Notes under the pieces: generated by a model | Databases searched by the model: none | Told to the model about the DNA's origin: nothing | The model's input: only the letters and a program-made list of their open reading frames with translations | Part shown: one piece after another, positions 11,026 through 21,579 of the stretch | Position numbering within the stretch: the first letter of the stretch is position 1 | Layout: each line of letters opens with the position of its first letter | Assembly (NCBI GenBank): GCA_027924585.1 | Contig: BSBM01000372.1 | Coordinates: 35,859,001-35,923,000, forward strand | DNA length: 64,000 nucleotides | Direction of reading: 5' to 3' | Source of the DNA: Larix kaempferi | Taxonomy: Eukaryota > Streptophyta > Pinopsida > Pinales > Pinaceae | Program-made: the position numbers and the translations under genes

Positions 11026-11963
11026 GACCAACCTTTTGGGATGGATGGTGGTGTGAGTCGGCATGGAGGTATCTATCTGTATGGGTTTTCTTTTTGTATA
11101 CTTGGTGAGAAAGAGAACCATCAGGATTCTTCATGATAAGAACATCCAAGAAGGAAAGGGAATTCTGTGCCTCCTTTTATATGGTGAATTTAATACTTTC
11201 ACATTGATTATTCATGTGGTTTAGGAACTCAATCAGTTTGTCATCACCATGTGGCCAATTACTAAAGACATCATCCACAAACCTTAGCCACCACTTTGGT
11301 TTATGTGGGAATGACTTGATTGCTTTATCTTCCAAATCTTCCATGAAGAGATTGGCAACAATGGGAGAAAGTGGTGAGCCCATGGCCACCCCTTCTATTT
11401 GTTCATATATCACTCCTTGAAAGCGGAAGCAGGTGGACTTCAAGCAAATCTCAACAAGTTTATCTATTTCGGGGTTTGAAACTTTTTTTATTACTTCAAT
11501 CGCTTTGTTAATGGGGATTTTTGTATAGAGAGAGACGACATCAAAACAAAATAATGAATCATCTTTATCCATTTTCCAGTTCTTCATTTTTTCGACTAGT
11601 TGAGAGGAATCTTTAATGAATGAGAAAGTTTTTCTAACTAAAGTTTTTAGGATCTTGGCTAAGTGTTTTGCTAAATCATAGGTAGCTGAGCCTCTTGTGT
11701 TTACAATGGGTCTTAAGGGGATGCCCTCTTTATGTATCTTAGGCAAACCATATATGCGTGGCATGATTCCATTTTTAGGGATGATTCTCTTCTTTATTTC
11801 ATCACTCAAAGAGGATTTTTTGATTGCATTAGTAACATCTTTTATTACTTTCCTGTAGCAACCACTTTCAAGATGCTAAATCATCTTATGTTGATAGTCT
11901 ACTGTTTTGATGACCACCGTGGCATTTCCTTTATCTTCTTTGATAAAGGCAAAGCCACGATCC
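11026..11963 (-). pseudogene. Penelope-like reverse transcriptase
   Basis: The protein begins inside 'EDKGNATVV', the N-terminal RT signature of Penelope elements. It passes a TAG stop (11876-11878), then runs through 'PRIYGLPKIHK', 'PLRPIV', 'FDVVSLYTKIPI', 'GVAMGSPLSPIVANLFM' and the catalytic 'WLRFVDDVF' (the YxDD-equivalent motif, F-V-D-D). After a TAA at 11177-11179 it continues with '[10 protein letters not shown]...[20 protein letters not shown]', the thumb-side block diagnostic of this class. A frameshift at about 11030 follows. The enzyme would copy element RNA into DNA by target-primed synthesis in the nucleus. Everything before the DKGNATVV block, including the usual N-terminal extension, is missing. 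The stops make it non-functional. Confidence 0.9.
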
Positions 11964-11967
11964 AGAA

Positions 11968-13449
11968 AGAATGCCATGATCGAGGAATACCAGTCGATCA
12001 TGAAGAATGATGTTTGGGATGTAGTCCCAAGACCTGAAGGGAAGTCTGTTGTGACTTCCAAGTGGGTCTATAAGATCAAGCATGCTGCAGATGGTAGCAT
12101 AGAAAAATACAAAGCGAGGTTTGTAGCTCGTGGCTTCTCCCAGAAAGAGGGGATATATTATGAAGAGACTTTTGCTCCTATATCCAAGTACACTTCCATC
12201 ATAACAGTACTTGCTCTGGCTACAATGATGAATTGGAAGATACACAAGATGGATGTCAAGATAGCTTTCTTGAATGGTGTAGTCAAAGAGGAAGTGTATG
12301 TGGAGCATCCACTTGGTTTTGAGACACATGACAGGGAGTCATATGTGTGCAGACTGAAGAAAGCCTTGTATGGATTGAAGCAAGCTCCTAGGACTTGGTA
12401 TGGTAGGATAGACAACTTTCTATCCAGTTTGGGATTTACTAAGAGTAAAGCAGATTCCAACCTTTACTACAAGGTTGAGGAAGGAAATCTTGTGATACTA
12501 CTCTTGTAGTGGATGACCTGTTTGTAACAGGAGAGGATGGATTGATTTTCGATACCAAGAGGAAGCTTGTTGCCGAGTTCGAGATGAAGGACTTGGGTAT
12601 GATGCACTACTTTCTAGGCATGGAGGTGTGGCAGAGTGTAGATGGAATCTTCCTTGGACAAGGGAAGTATGCAATAGAGATCCTAAAGAGGTTCGGGATG
12701 ATGGACTGTAAGGCCATGGCCACACCTATGGCATCGAACCTAAAGCTTATGTGTGATGCTTCATGATCTGATCCGGTTGATGTCACGATGTATCGTCAGA
12801 TGATTGGGTCCTTGATGTACCTGCCCAGATATTTGCTTTGCAGTGAACACATTGAGCCAGTTCCTGACGGATCCCAGAGGTGTTCACCTAGTTGTTGTAA
12901 AGCATATTCTGAGGTACTTGAAGGGTGCAATTGATTATGGGCTCAAGTATGATGCGAATCAAAAGTTTAACCTGCAGGGTTATGTTGATTCAGACTGGGC
13001 AAGCAGTGTTGCAGTTAGGAAGAGCACATTTGGCTGCTACTTCAGTATGGGATCAGGTGTGATCTCTTGGTTTAGCAGGAAGCAGTCCTACGTAGCACTG
13101 AGTATAGCCGAAGCATATTATGTTGCAGCTTGTTCGGCCAGTTGTGAGGCAGTATGGCTCTGGAAGCTACTATCTGAGTTATCTGATCGCCCGTTGGAGG
13201 CTATTGCTATCTTTTGTGACAACCAGAGTTGTGTGAAGCTGTCTGAGAACCCTGTGTTCCACGACAAGTCGAAGCACATATCACTATATCGGGGATATGG
13301 TGCAGAGAGGAGCAGTGAAGCTCCTGTATGTTACAATGGATGAGCAGGTTGCAAATGTGCTAATGAAGCCACTAGCCAGAGTGAAGTTCGAGTACTTTAG
13401 AGAGAGGCTTGGTCTTCTTCAGATTGATGACACTTCAAGGAATAAGTGA
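11968..13449 (+). pseudogene. Copia RT-RNase H, disrupted
   Basis: RT starts at 'EEYQSIMKNDVWDVVPRPEGK' and shows 'KWVYKIK', 'KARFVARGFSQKEG', 'MDVKIAFLNG' and 'LKKALYGLKQAPRTWY'. A one-base deletion at about 12506 destroys the YVDD catalytic box: the copy-2 reading 'LLLYVDDLF' becomes a TAG stop. The frame resumes at 12509 ('DDLFVTGEDG'). A TGA occurs at 12764-12766, and a short deletion near 12825 removes part of 'LMNTRLD'. RNase H follows from 12843 ('AVKHILRYLKG...DYGLKYD', 'GYVDSDWA', 'ALSIAEAYYVAA', 'FCDNQSCVKLSENP'). Another shift at about 13290 leads into the terminal 'NVLMKPLARVKFEYFRERLGL'. Inactive. Confidence 0.88.
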
Positions 13450-13999
13450 TGGACACATTTACAGGATCCATTCACAGCATGGTGAGAGGAGGATCCTTCC
13501 ATGGCTGCAGATGTAAGCACTAGATGATGAGCATCAAGACGATGCTCCAATTACTGCTCTGTATATGCATTATGTTGGATGCTTGTTATGATCAGTAGGA
13601 TCATGTATATGTATATGCATCATGTTAGATGCTTGGACCATGTATTTGTATATGTATCAAGTGGATACGTTGTATGATCAGGTAGATCATGTATGTTGAT
13701 ATATATTAGGTGGATACATTGTAGGATCAGATGGATCATGTATCTGTGTATGTATTAGGTGGATACATTGTATGATCAGGTGGATAATGTATGATGATAT
13801 GTATCAAGTAGATACTTGGTATGCATCACGTGGATGCATTATATGATCAGGTTGATCATGGATGATGAGCTTCAGGATGTTGCTCCATATGACATGCATC
13901 AGGACGATGCAGTGATGATGATTACGTTGATCATGTGATGATGTACATCAGGATGATGTATGGTGAGTATCAGGTTGACACTCTATGGCCATGGATAGG
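13450..13999 (+). repeat. Array of covarying mini-hairpins in copia 3' region (copy 1)
   Basis: About 18 short inverted repeats with the core ATC-[AG]-rich pentaloop-GAT. Outer stem bases differ from unit to unit yet remain complementary: GAGCATC-AAGAC-GATGCTC (13530), ATGATC-AGTAG-GATCAT (13588), GTATC-AAGTG-GATAC (13655), ATGATC-AGGTA-GATCAT (13674), TGCATC-ACGTG-GATGCA (13822), TGCATC-AGGAC-GATGCA (13895), TACATC-AGGAT-GATGTA (13944). Units are about 20-35 bp apart. The array has no coding potential and lies directly after the RNase H stop. Confidence 0.85.
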
Positions 14000-14600
14000 T
14001 TGTGCAAATGAACATATAAGTAGACTTGGGAGATCTGACAGGTAGAGTTGTGTGCTCATAACAGCCTGGGATGCTCTTTCGAGGCATAGCTCTGGGAGGA
14101 CATATAAGTAGACCTAGGAGATCCGATAGGTAGAGCTGTATGCTCGTAACAGCCTAGGATTCTCTTTCGATGAATTGTCTTATGGCATGTAAGTAGACCT
14201 GGGAGATCTGATAGGTTGGGCTGTGTGCCTGTAATAAGTCCTAGGATTCTCTTTCAAGGCATTTCCATGACCACATGTGAGTAGACCTGGGAGATCCGAT
14301 AGGTTGGGCTGTGTGCCCGTAATAAGTCCTGGGATGCTCTTTCGAGGCATTGTGGTGAGGGGTCACATGTAATACGTCCTGGAGACCCGGACAGGTTGTG
14401 CTAGTCACGTAAAAGGCATCAGATGCTCTTTAGGGTTCTTGCTAGTCAAGACACTCTTTTAAGGTTTTGTGATAGTCACATGTAAGTGGACCTGGGAGAT
14501 CTTTCCAGTCGTGCTTTTGCACATAAATGGTCCTGGGATACTCTTTCGAGGCATTGTGACGCACGTAATAAGTCCTGAGGATTCCACAGTATGGCCAGTG
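14000..14600 (+). repeat. About 88-bp tandem module in copia 3' region (copy 1)
   Basis: Imperfect tandem units begin at about 14013, 14101, 14186, 14273 and 14365 (spacing 85-92 bp), with a further, longer-spaced one at 14478. Each has a CATGTAAGTAGACCTGGGAG-like head, a GATCCGATAGGTTG-like middle, and a GTCCTGGGATGCTCTTTCGA-like tail. The same module is found in copy 2 with different unit lengths. Confidence 0.75.
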
Positions 14601-14816
14601 ATGATGAAGACCTGCAGGTGGTGGGCCTACATCCAGTATGAAAAAGGACTGGCTCTGTAGAACTTCCTATGACAAGTAGTTCAGATATTGATTGAGATAG
14701 CAACAGCAGTAACGACGACGATGATTCGATGTCGATGATCCAGTGACAATGATCCAGAGAATAAGACTTGTCCTAGAAGACCTGTGTCGAGAAATACCTT
14801 CCTAGTTAAGAGGGAG

Positions 14817-15447
14817 TGTTGATGTATTTGTAACTTCGGTATGTATTTCCTATATGTATATTGTATTCCTATAGAGATGTTATTATTCCTCTATATGGAA
14901 GTGTTTGTATTCTTATAGAGATGTTATTATTCCTCTATATGGAAGTGTCATCATTTATATTGTAAGTGTCGTAAGTGTCATGGGGTCGACCCTGTATGAG
15001 TCATGTGGGTAAATGGGTTATTAGACCACCAAGTGTGGGGTCAGCTCAGATTAAGTTAACCATGGGTTATTAGGCTAAGCTAGACAAGTCAACCCCATTA
15101 GTTTATTGGGCAGGACGGGACAAGTATAAATAGAGATCGAGAGATCTTTATTTGATCGCTCACTCACTTCTATCTCTCTCAGAAAGTGGCGCACTTGTGA
15201 GGAGGAGGATCATCTTCTAGGAGAAGACTATCTCTTGTACTTTGGTTGTATCATTGCTCTTTATATCTCTGAGGAAGTTGCGGGGTTTTTCACCTTCTTG
15301 GTTTTCCCCGGTGAAACTCTGTGTCTCTTGTGTGCTTTCATTATTGTGTCCATGATTGATATGCTGTAGATATGTTGTAAATATGATGTAGATGTTATTC
15401 TCTTAGTTAAGATCCTAGATCAGATTGAAATTTTTGAAAAACTAACA
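14817..15447 (+). repeat. Copia 3' LTR (copy 1)
   Basis: It follows the purine tract AAGAGGGAG (14808-14816), starts TGTTGATGTAT and ends AACTAACA. It aligns along its length with both LTRs of copy 2. The TATA box TATAAATAG (15125-15133) overlaps an inverted repeat AAATAGAGATC-gaga-GATCTTTATTT with one weakened pair. Confidence 0.88.
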
Positions 15448-15840
15448 TATGTCTCTTCATTATCAATTTGAATATTCTCTCCCATTGCATCAGCGTCAAC
15501 TTCATACGGGTCCTGTGCATCATCCATGATGATGACCTTCTTGGCCCAACCAAGATCAGAGGTCTCTCAACTACACTATACTCAATGTTGACCCTTTAAT
15601 AGTCATTTATATGATTATTAATATGCAAAAGTGTTGATATAAACACATTTGTTAGATTTATTAAGTTCTTAGAAAATTAGAAATCAATTTTCATATATTC
15701 TAAAAAATACCCATATTGACAATTTTTGTCAATTATGGCTACAAGCACTCTTTTGATCAAATTATAGAAAGATATGAATCACTAATTCATAATTTAACTT
15801 TGTAAAATTGTTCCCCTTCGGAAAATATTTCCAATGACTG
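15448..15840. other. Unassigned stretch between copia LTR and gypsy LTR
   Basis: On the minus strand, 15456-15560 reads as an open, acidic peptide ('WAKKVIIMDDAQDPYEVD...'), too short to name. The rest is AT-rich. It may belong to the minus-strand gypsy element whose leader resumes at 20106. Confidence 0.3.
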
Positions 15841-16227
15841 TGTTAGGAACCCGTGTCAACCCTTCTCTTTACTATGTTAGTATATTGTTGTTGGACGCAT
15901 ATGCTTTGTAATTCGTCCCGTAGTATTTGTTGATCCATAGTTTATATTAGCCCATAGTATTGACCCATAGTATTGGACGCATATGCTTTGTAAGTCGTCC
16001 CATAGTATTATATGTCCCATGGTTTTGAATTATAGTATTGGGCATAGACTTAGTATATAAGTGTGTGTTGAGGTCACTTAAGGTGCCGTGAAGTTAATTG
16101 TATTGAGCTTGCTCAAAGGAGGTTGCCCCCTCGAAGTGGCTTGTGATCAATATAAAAGTGATTCTGAGTTCTATTATTTTTGATATCTCGAGTATTTGCA
16201 TTAATTAATTATTGCAGGTTCTTCACA
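15841..16227 (+). repeat. 5' LTR of the 15.8-20.1 kb gypsy element
   Basis: 387 bp, versus 305 bp for its partner. The extra length is an internal duplication: the 'GGACGCATATGCTTTGTAA-TCGTCCC-TAGTAT' block occurs at about 15893 and again at about 15975. Otherwise the two LTRs are closely similar. Confidence 0.88.
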
Positions 16228-16229
16228 TT

Positions 16230-16241
16230 TGGTATCAAAGC
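16230..16241 (+). promoter_or_regulatory. Primer-binding site (initiator-Met tRNA type)
   Basis: TGGTATCAAAGC begins 3 bp after the end of LTR5. This is the usual plant retroelement PBS, differing at one base from TGGTATCAGAGC. It confirms plus-strand orientation. Confidence 0.8.
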
Positions 16242-17298
16242 ACTTTCTTGGGCTCGTTGGGTCAAATTTCTGCCAATTTTTTTTCCGCACTGTTGCAAGT
16301 TCGGATCTGGGGATAACCCTTATCTGCTTAACTGTGGGAAGTACTTGGGAATAAGCCCTAAAACTCATTGTGAGGAGTACCATAGGAACCCCAAAGTAGT
16401 TGGCCCATTGAGAGGACCTGCCAGCGAAACGGGCAATGACCTCTACCTGATTGACTAGTTCCCACCCATGAGGTAAACCAAGAGTTGTCGTTTGTGGCAA
16501 AGCGGTTATCAGTTTTACCTGAGCTGTGGAGTGAGGGGTACTACCCCAATACACAAGCCGTCAGACAGCATTGGTGGTTGAGTGAATCCCCTGAACCGAT
16601 AGGAAGCCGCACATACCTGGGGTCCATATCTATTTTCAGCTGAACTGTTGCTGATCACTTCCGCTCCAGATCCAACCGTTTCAAATCTATTCTGAAAGTC
16701 GTTCCAGATCAAGTTGCTGTTTTCAATCTAGCCGTTTTCGATCTCTTCTGCGCCGTTGCATATCCATTTGTTGCGGATCCATTCTGTGCCGCTGTTGCCG
16801 ATCCATTTCTGGAAAAAAAAAGTATAAAATTATGTTTTTCGGCTATATCCCTTTCCAACTCTATTTTCCCTGAAACTTCACTGACATCCCTGCAATCCCA
16901 TTCTGCATATTTCATTCCTGAAGACCCTATCCCAAAATTCCACTTCCCAACACCAAAAATCCCACATTTGTCTATTTTTAGGGTTTTCCATAACTCCTTC
17001 AATTTTCACCCAAACACCTTCAACTTTTTCCACCGTGTTCCTTTCCTAATTCTTCTTCTTTGTCCCTCTCTACCAAGTTTTCTCATTCTTTCACCCCGCT
17101 TCTGAAATCCCATTTTTAGCTTCCCTGTCCATCAGAAAGTGTCCAAAACCTAGTCAAACCCCAATTACCCATCCGAGTTTTTCCCAAATCCAAATCTTCC
17201 TTTACTAAATAAGCTTTTGTTTGTGTTTTTCTATCCATTTCCAAAAAACAAAAAAAAAACTCCTGGTTGTGGTTGTCACCCGCGCAGGAGCAAAAACC

Positions 17299-18828
17299 AT
17301 GGAGGAAGCACTTGCAGCCATCCAAACCAAACTCTAAGATCTGGATGAAAAATTTCTCAGCCTCCATCTTCAGCATTCATCCATGAACAATAACCGACAG
17401 CCAAAATCTTTTGCAGCCCCGGGTTCTCTTCTTCCAGCAATTTTCATGGGCCGAAGCTTGATTTTCCTCAATTCAATGGTACTGATCTGACTAGATGGAT
17501 ATACCATGCAGAACAATATTTCAGTCTGCATAATACTTTTGATGTCTAGAAAGTTCCACTTGCATCCTTTCATTTGGAACAGGAAGCCCTTCAATGGTAC
17601 TGTTTGTACATCAAAGCTCATCCCAAGACAAACTGGACGGATGTTTGCCAACTCCTTTTGCCACGATTTGGTCCTAGTGCTTTTGACGACTTCACAGGAG
17701 CACTCACTAAACTTCACCAAACTGGCATAGTGAGAGAGTATCAGACAGAATTTGAGAAACTCGCCAAATCACACGGAAGGATTCTCTGATAAATTTTACA
17801 GGAGTTGTTTTATAAGTGGTCTTAAGGATGAAATCCAATCAGAGGTTAAAATGTTCTGTCCCAACACAATGATGGAAGTCCTAGGGTTGGCTAAGTTGGA
17901 AGAAGACAAGCTTGTATCCCAACAATGCTCCAAACCCACTTTTGTTCCCTTCCGAAATATGGGTTCTCAACGACCTCCCATCCCGCCAGCTCCTCGACCA
18001 ACTCCCATCAAGCATTTTTCTGAAACCGAGATGCAGGCATGCCGAGAAAAAGGGCTTTGTTATAATTGTGATAAGAAATTCACTTGGGGACATAGATGTG
18101 TTCAACAAAATCTCTATCTCTTGGATGTGGATTCTCTGCCTGCCTCTGAACTTGATGAAGAAGCTCTAGATACAGTAGATGATCAGGTCGACATTCAGCA
18201 CCCACCTATTGACACCCCATCTCAGGACGACCCACCCGCAATCTCTCTCCATGCTGTAACCGGTGTCACAACCCCACAAACAATGCAGGTCAGGGGATAC
18301 TTCAAAAAGTTCCCTCTTACCATACTCATTGATTCTGGTAGAACTCATAACTTCATTGACCCTCGAATTGCCAAACAGGCTGATTGTTTTGTCCATCCTT
18401 GCTCCAACTTTGAAGTCATGGTTGCGAATGGGGGCACCTTACCTTGCAAGGGGAAGTGTCACAATGTGCATATCTCTATGGAAGATTATAACCTGCACTC
18501 TGACATGTTTGCCTTGTCCTTAGGAGGATGTGATCTGGTTTTGGGCATTCAATGGTTACGCACACTTGGCCCCATCTTATGGCATTTTGCTGAACTTTGG
18601 ATGCAGTTTTCAGTCAATGGGGCACAACACAAATTAATGGGCTTACAACCAGGGTCTCTCTACATCATCAATTCACATCGCCTAGAAAAAATCCTTAAGA
18701 ATAATTCACATGGTGTCATCGCTCAGCTCCATTCCATTCAGATGCACCCATCAACGGTCTCCACTACTTCCTTGGATAGATATGCAGGTGTCTTTGCTGA
18801 ACCAATGAGCTTGCCGCCTTCAAGAGAC
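17299..18828 (+). pseudogene. Gypsy gag-protease, disrupted
   Basis: The likely start is ATG 17299 ('MEEALAAIQTKL'), followed at once by TAA at 17335. The capsid part is readable through frameshifts: 'LDFPQFNGTDLTRWIYHAEQYF', 'LEQEALQWYCLYIKAHP', 'FGPSAFDDFTGALTKLHQTG', 'REYQTEFEKLAK'. From 17752 one frame carries 'FISGLKDEIQSEVKMF', a zinc knuckle CYNCDKKFTWGHRC (18058-18099), and an aspartic protease 'LIDSGRTHNFID' (catalytic D at 18331). The frame continues to 'LPPSRD', the last residues before where RT should begin (18828). Gag would package RNA and the protease would process the polyprotein. Multiple stops make it inactive. Confidence 0.85.
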
Positions 18829-19446
18829 CTTTTCGGTAAGAATTTAGTCGCATCTACCTCTCAACAGGAAATGATGGCTATTTTGCATGCAGTACAAAAG
18901 TGGCAGCCATACCTATTAGGGAATTATTTTTGCATCAAGACTGATCTCCAGAGTCTGGAAAATTTTCTGAAACAATGGGTCTCCTCCCCAACACACCTGA
19001 AATGGGTTATCCCTATGCGATCACTTACAAGAAGGGTAAGGACAATATGGTGGCAGATGCTCCTTCTCGCACAATTGATGACCCAATTTCTCTTACAACT
19101 CTTTCTATGCTTGTTCCAAATTGGTTGCAATATGTTCAACAGGGCTATCTCTTATATGAACTCCATGCTTCTTCATCAGCAGGGCACTCTGGGTTCTTCA
19201 AAATATATGACTGGGAACAATGTAACTTCTTTTGGCAGGGACTGAAAATGACAATTCAACAGATGGTGGCTGACTGTGATACTTTCCAGGTCAACAAGGG
19301 TGAAATGAAACTCCTTTTGGGATTGCTCAAACCCTTTCCCATCCCTACACAGCTTTGGCCAACTATTTCTATGGATTTCCTAGCATCATTCTGGTTGTAC
19401 AATACCACATCTCAAAGGACACCATATGAAGCAGTCTATGGATAGA
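18829..19446 (+). pseudogene. RNase H and integrase zinc-domain remnant, RT and integrase core deleted
   Basis: Directly after 'PPSRD' the reading goes to 'ASTSQQEMMAILHAVQKWQPYLLGNYFCIKTD', an RNase H segment. All RT motifs, including YxDD, are absent. The frame then shifts (about 18975) to 'YKKGKDNMVADAPSR' and to the integrase zinc module 'HASSSAGHSGFFKIYDWEQCNFFWQG...ADCDTF'. There the last Cys of the usual CDTC is Phe. 'PTISMDFLASF' contains the first acidic residue but is followed within a few residues by 'YNTTSQRTPYEAVYG'. In intact relatives that motif lies well beyond the second Asp and the Glu. The integrase core is thus excised. A TAG ends the reading at 19443. Confidence 0.8.
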
Positions 19447-19556
19447 CACCGCTAGTTCTTCTTCCATACACCCTTAGCAGCTCCCTAGTTCAGGAAATTG
19501 ACTTGGTTCTTCGAAACCGCGATCAGATTCTTCTCATTCTGTAGGACAATCTTCAC

Positions 19557-19766
19557 ATGGCCAAAATTCGCCTGAAACAACAAGCCGATCAGAACCGTTC
19601 TGAGCACATTTTCCACGCAGCTGATAGGGTTCTTCTTCGTCTACAGCCTTCCAAGCAATCCTCCCTGACACTCCAAAGGCGTCAGTGGCTCGAAATGCAA
19701 CCCAAGGATGCTACCGGGGAACCACTCCTTCAGATTCTGCAGCAATTTCTCCAACCAAATCTTTGA
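19557..19766 (+). pseudogene. Integrase C-terminal fragment
   Basis: 'MAKIRLKQQADQNRSEHIFHAADRVLLRLQP' matches the usual post-core segment of gypsy integrases (MKxxADxxRxE..FxxGDxVxLRLQP). The following chromodomain region is short and not recognisable. It ends just before the polypurine tract. Confidence 0.65.
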
Positions 19767-19784
19767 GGACAAAGCTTTTTCTAT

Positions 19785-20100
19785 GGGAGAGGGGATGTTA
19801 GGAACCCGTGTCAACCCTTCTCTTTACTATGTTAGTATATTGTTGTTGGACGCATATGCTTTGTAAGTCGTCCCGTAGTATTATATGTCCCATGGTTTTG
19901 ACTCATAGTATTGGGCATAGACTTAGTATATAAGTGTGTGTTGAGGTCACTGAAGGCACCGTGAAGTTAATTGTATTGAGCTTGCTCAAAGGAGGTTGCC
20001 CCCTCGAAGTGGCCCGTGATCAATATAAAAGTGATTATGAGTTCTATTATTTCTGATATCTCGAGTATTTGCATTAATTAATTATTGCAGGTTCTTCACA
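19785..20100 (+). repeat. Polypurine tract and 3' LTR of the gypsy element
   Basis: GGGAGAGGGGA (19785-19795) immediately precedes TGTTAGGAACCCG (19796). The LTR ends TTCTTCACA at 20100 and is followed by GATTG, near-identical to GACTG before LTR5. Confidence 0.88.
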
Positions 20101-20105
20101 GATTG

Positions 20106-21558
20106 TAAGCGTGCTCAATTCTGATTTATGAGGACAAAGTTACAATCCCTTAAAATTATCAATTTGGCCCAAATCCTACACTTCTCTTGTATGTGCATTT
20201 AACCCAAAAGGCCAACTTCAAACACCTGCAGAAGATCACTTGTGGAGAATCAAGACAAATTCCTTATTGTATTAGATAATAGAAATGACAAGGATTATCC
20301 AACAATTTTCAGTTCCTTGATCTGATGCTCCAGTCACGTGCTATAAAGTTATGGAATTGACTACTTTGTATTTCTCCACTTTTGCTAGACTTAGAAAATT
20401 TTGCAGCCTAGTAGAATCCACCTTCATGGTTCATAATCTGCCCAAAATTCTGCTGCTCCAATGGCCGTAGTTCAACTCCAAATCCAAATTTGTTGATTAA
20501 AAAAAAATGCGGATCAAAGGGCTTTCCCCCTTGCGGCCTCGCTATTGCAGGGCGGGTCAAGGGCAGTACCCTAATTTATTTTGGGTAAATAGATCGATTT
20601 CGTGCAATCTGGCGTATAAGAAAAATGTAATTTTTTATGACCTGGCAGGGTCCTGATGTGGCCTGACACGTCCTTGTCAATGTGTCTAGCAGGCCTACCT
20701 GTAACCCTGTGACACAGCCATGTCACCTTCTGCTCGCCACCAGGTCACCACATTTCCATATCATCCAACCTTGAGGAGGAGTGTGTTTGTGGTTCCCCCC
20801 CTTTACCATAAGTGGTAACGCATCCCCGTGAGGAAGTTTTGGAAAACAACTCTTGGGGAGGTGCGGTCAATCAAAAGAGGCCACACATCCTGGTCAGTTT
20901 TAGGCACAACGCGCCCCTCAGCCCAAATTAACCATCGGTCACTTTATCAATGCACGATGAGTTTGGATCGTTGATATTCCATAATATCTGACGGTCAGGT
21001 CTCTATCCTCCTATTGCTAACCACCACTCACTTTCCCAAGGCGTGGTGATCCTTGACCATCGATCTTCCTCATCATCCAACGGTTAGATATTGGTCTACC
21101 TTCTATTAAACATCTTGCAATTTTCCCATGCACTGTGTTCCATGACTGTTGATATGCCCCACCATCCAACGGTTGTATCTCCACCGTCCAAGCCCTAGGC
21201 TCTACGCCTTGGTCACCTGTTCCGTCAAGTTTAGCACCGGGGTGCTAAGTTGCTGCAAGTCCCTGGGTCAAATTATAGTACTTAGGTGTTGATGTTTCCA
21301 TTCCACCTCATAACTCCGATCCAAATGGATCCTCCACATCACTTGTCCATGTGCCATAGATGGGGCCCACTTAAAAACTTCCCCAAAATTTTAAAATGTC
21401 CTATTTGGATGAAATTTTAATTCGCCAATAAGGGGATTGTTACCAAATTGACTATGGCCCCTTATTCGTCACTTAACATAATTCATTTTCCACAAGGACG
21501 TTTTTTTAATTTCTTCATGTAACTATGCATTTTTGGCCCATACAGATCCATTGTTAAA
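20106..21558 (-). other. Noncoding leader of a minus-strand gypsy element
   Basis: It lies just downstream (minus sense) of the primer-binding site at 21559-21576, where leader and gag would be expected. No gag-like frame is readable in 1.4 kb. GC-rich patches occur (20520-20560, 20640-20760, 21180-21240). The plus-strand gypsy element (15841-20100) appears to be inserted within it. Confidence 0.4.
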
Positions 21559-21576
21559 CCATAATCTATGATACCA
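21559..21576 (-). promoter_or_regulatory. Primer-binding site of minus-strand gypsy element
   Basis: Minus-strand TGGTATCATAGATTATGG starts 3 bp inside the LTR end. The first eight bases match the initiator-Met tRNA complement. Confidence 0.6.
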
Positions 21577-21579
21577 CTT

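Larger units (their letters stand above)
10368..11963 (-). mobile_element. Penelope-like element with GIY-YIG endonuclease, 5'-truncated
   Basis: Reading right to left, one decayed coding chain gives a Penelope-class reverse transcriptase followed by a GIY-YIG endonuclease, the order typical of EN+ Penelope elements. Only two in-frame stops (11876-11878 and 11177-11179) and one frameshift (about 11025-11035) break it. The 5' end stops abruptly at about 11963, where a copia RT in the opposite strand begins. No flanking pseudo-LTR or target duplication was identified. Such elements are known in plants chiefly from conifers. Confidence 0.88.
11964..15447 (+). mobile_element. Ty1/copia element, copy 1, 5'-truncated
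   Basis: Same family as the complete element at 25455-32749: collinear RT-RNase H, 3' noncoding arrays, purine tract and 3' LTR. LTR5, gag, protease, integrase and the first part of RT are absent. Homology to copy 2 begins at about 11968, directly at the Penelope-like remnant. Loss by deletion or rearrangement is more likely than normal insertion, since retrotransposition would leave two LTRs. Confidence 0.88.
15841..20100 (+). mobile_element. Ty3/gypsy (chromovirus-type) element lacking RT and integrase core
   Basis: Direct LTRs (15841-16227; 19796-20100) both start TGTTAGGAACCCG and end TTCTTCACA. A primer-binding site follows LTR5 and a polypurine tract precedes LTR3. Flanks are GACTG (15836-15840) and GATTG (20101-20105), a 5-bp target duplication with one C/T change. 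Internal coding shows gag with zinc knuckle, protease, RNase H and integrase edges, but RT and the catalytic integrase core are missing. This copy is therefore non-autonomous. Confidence 0.88.
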
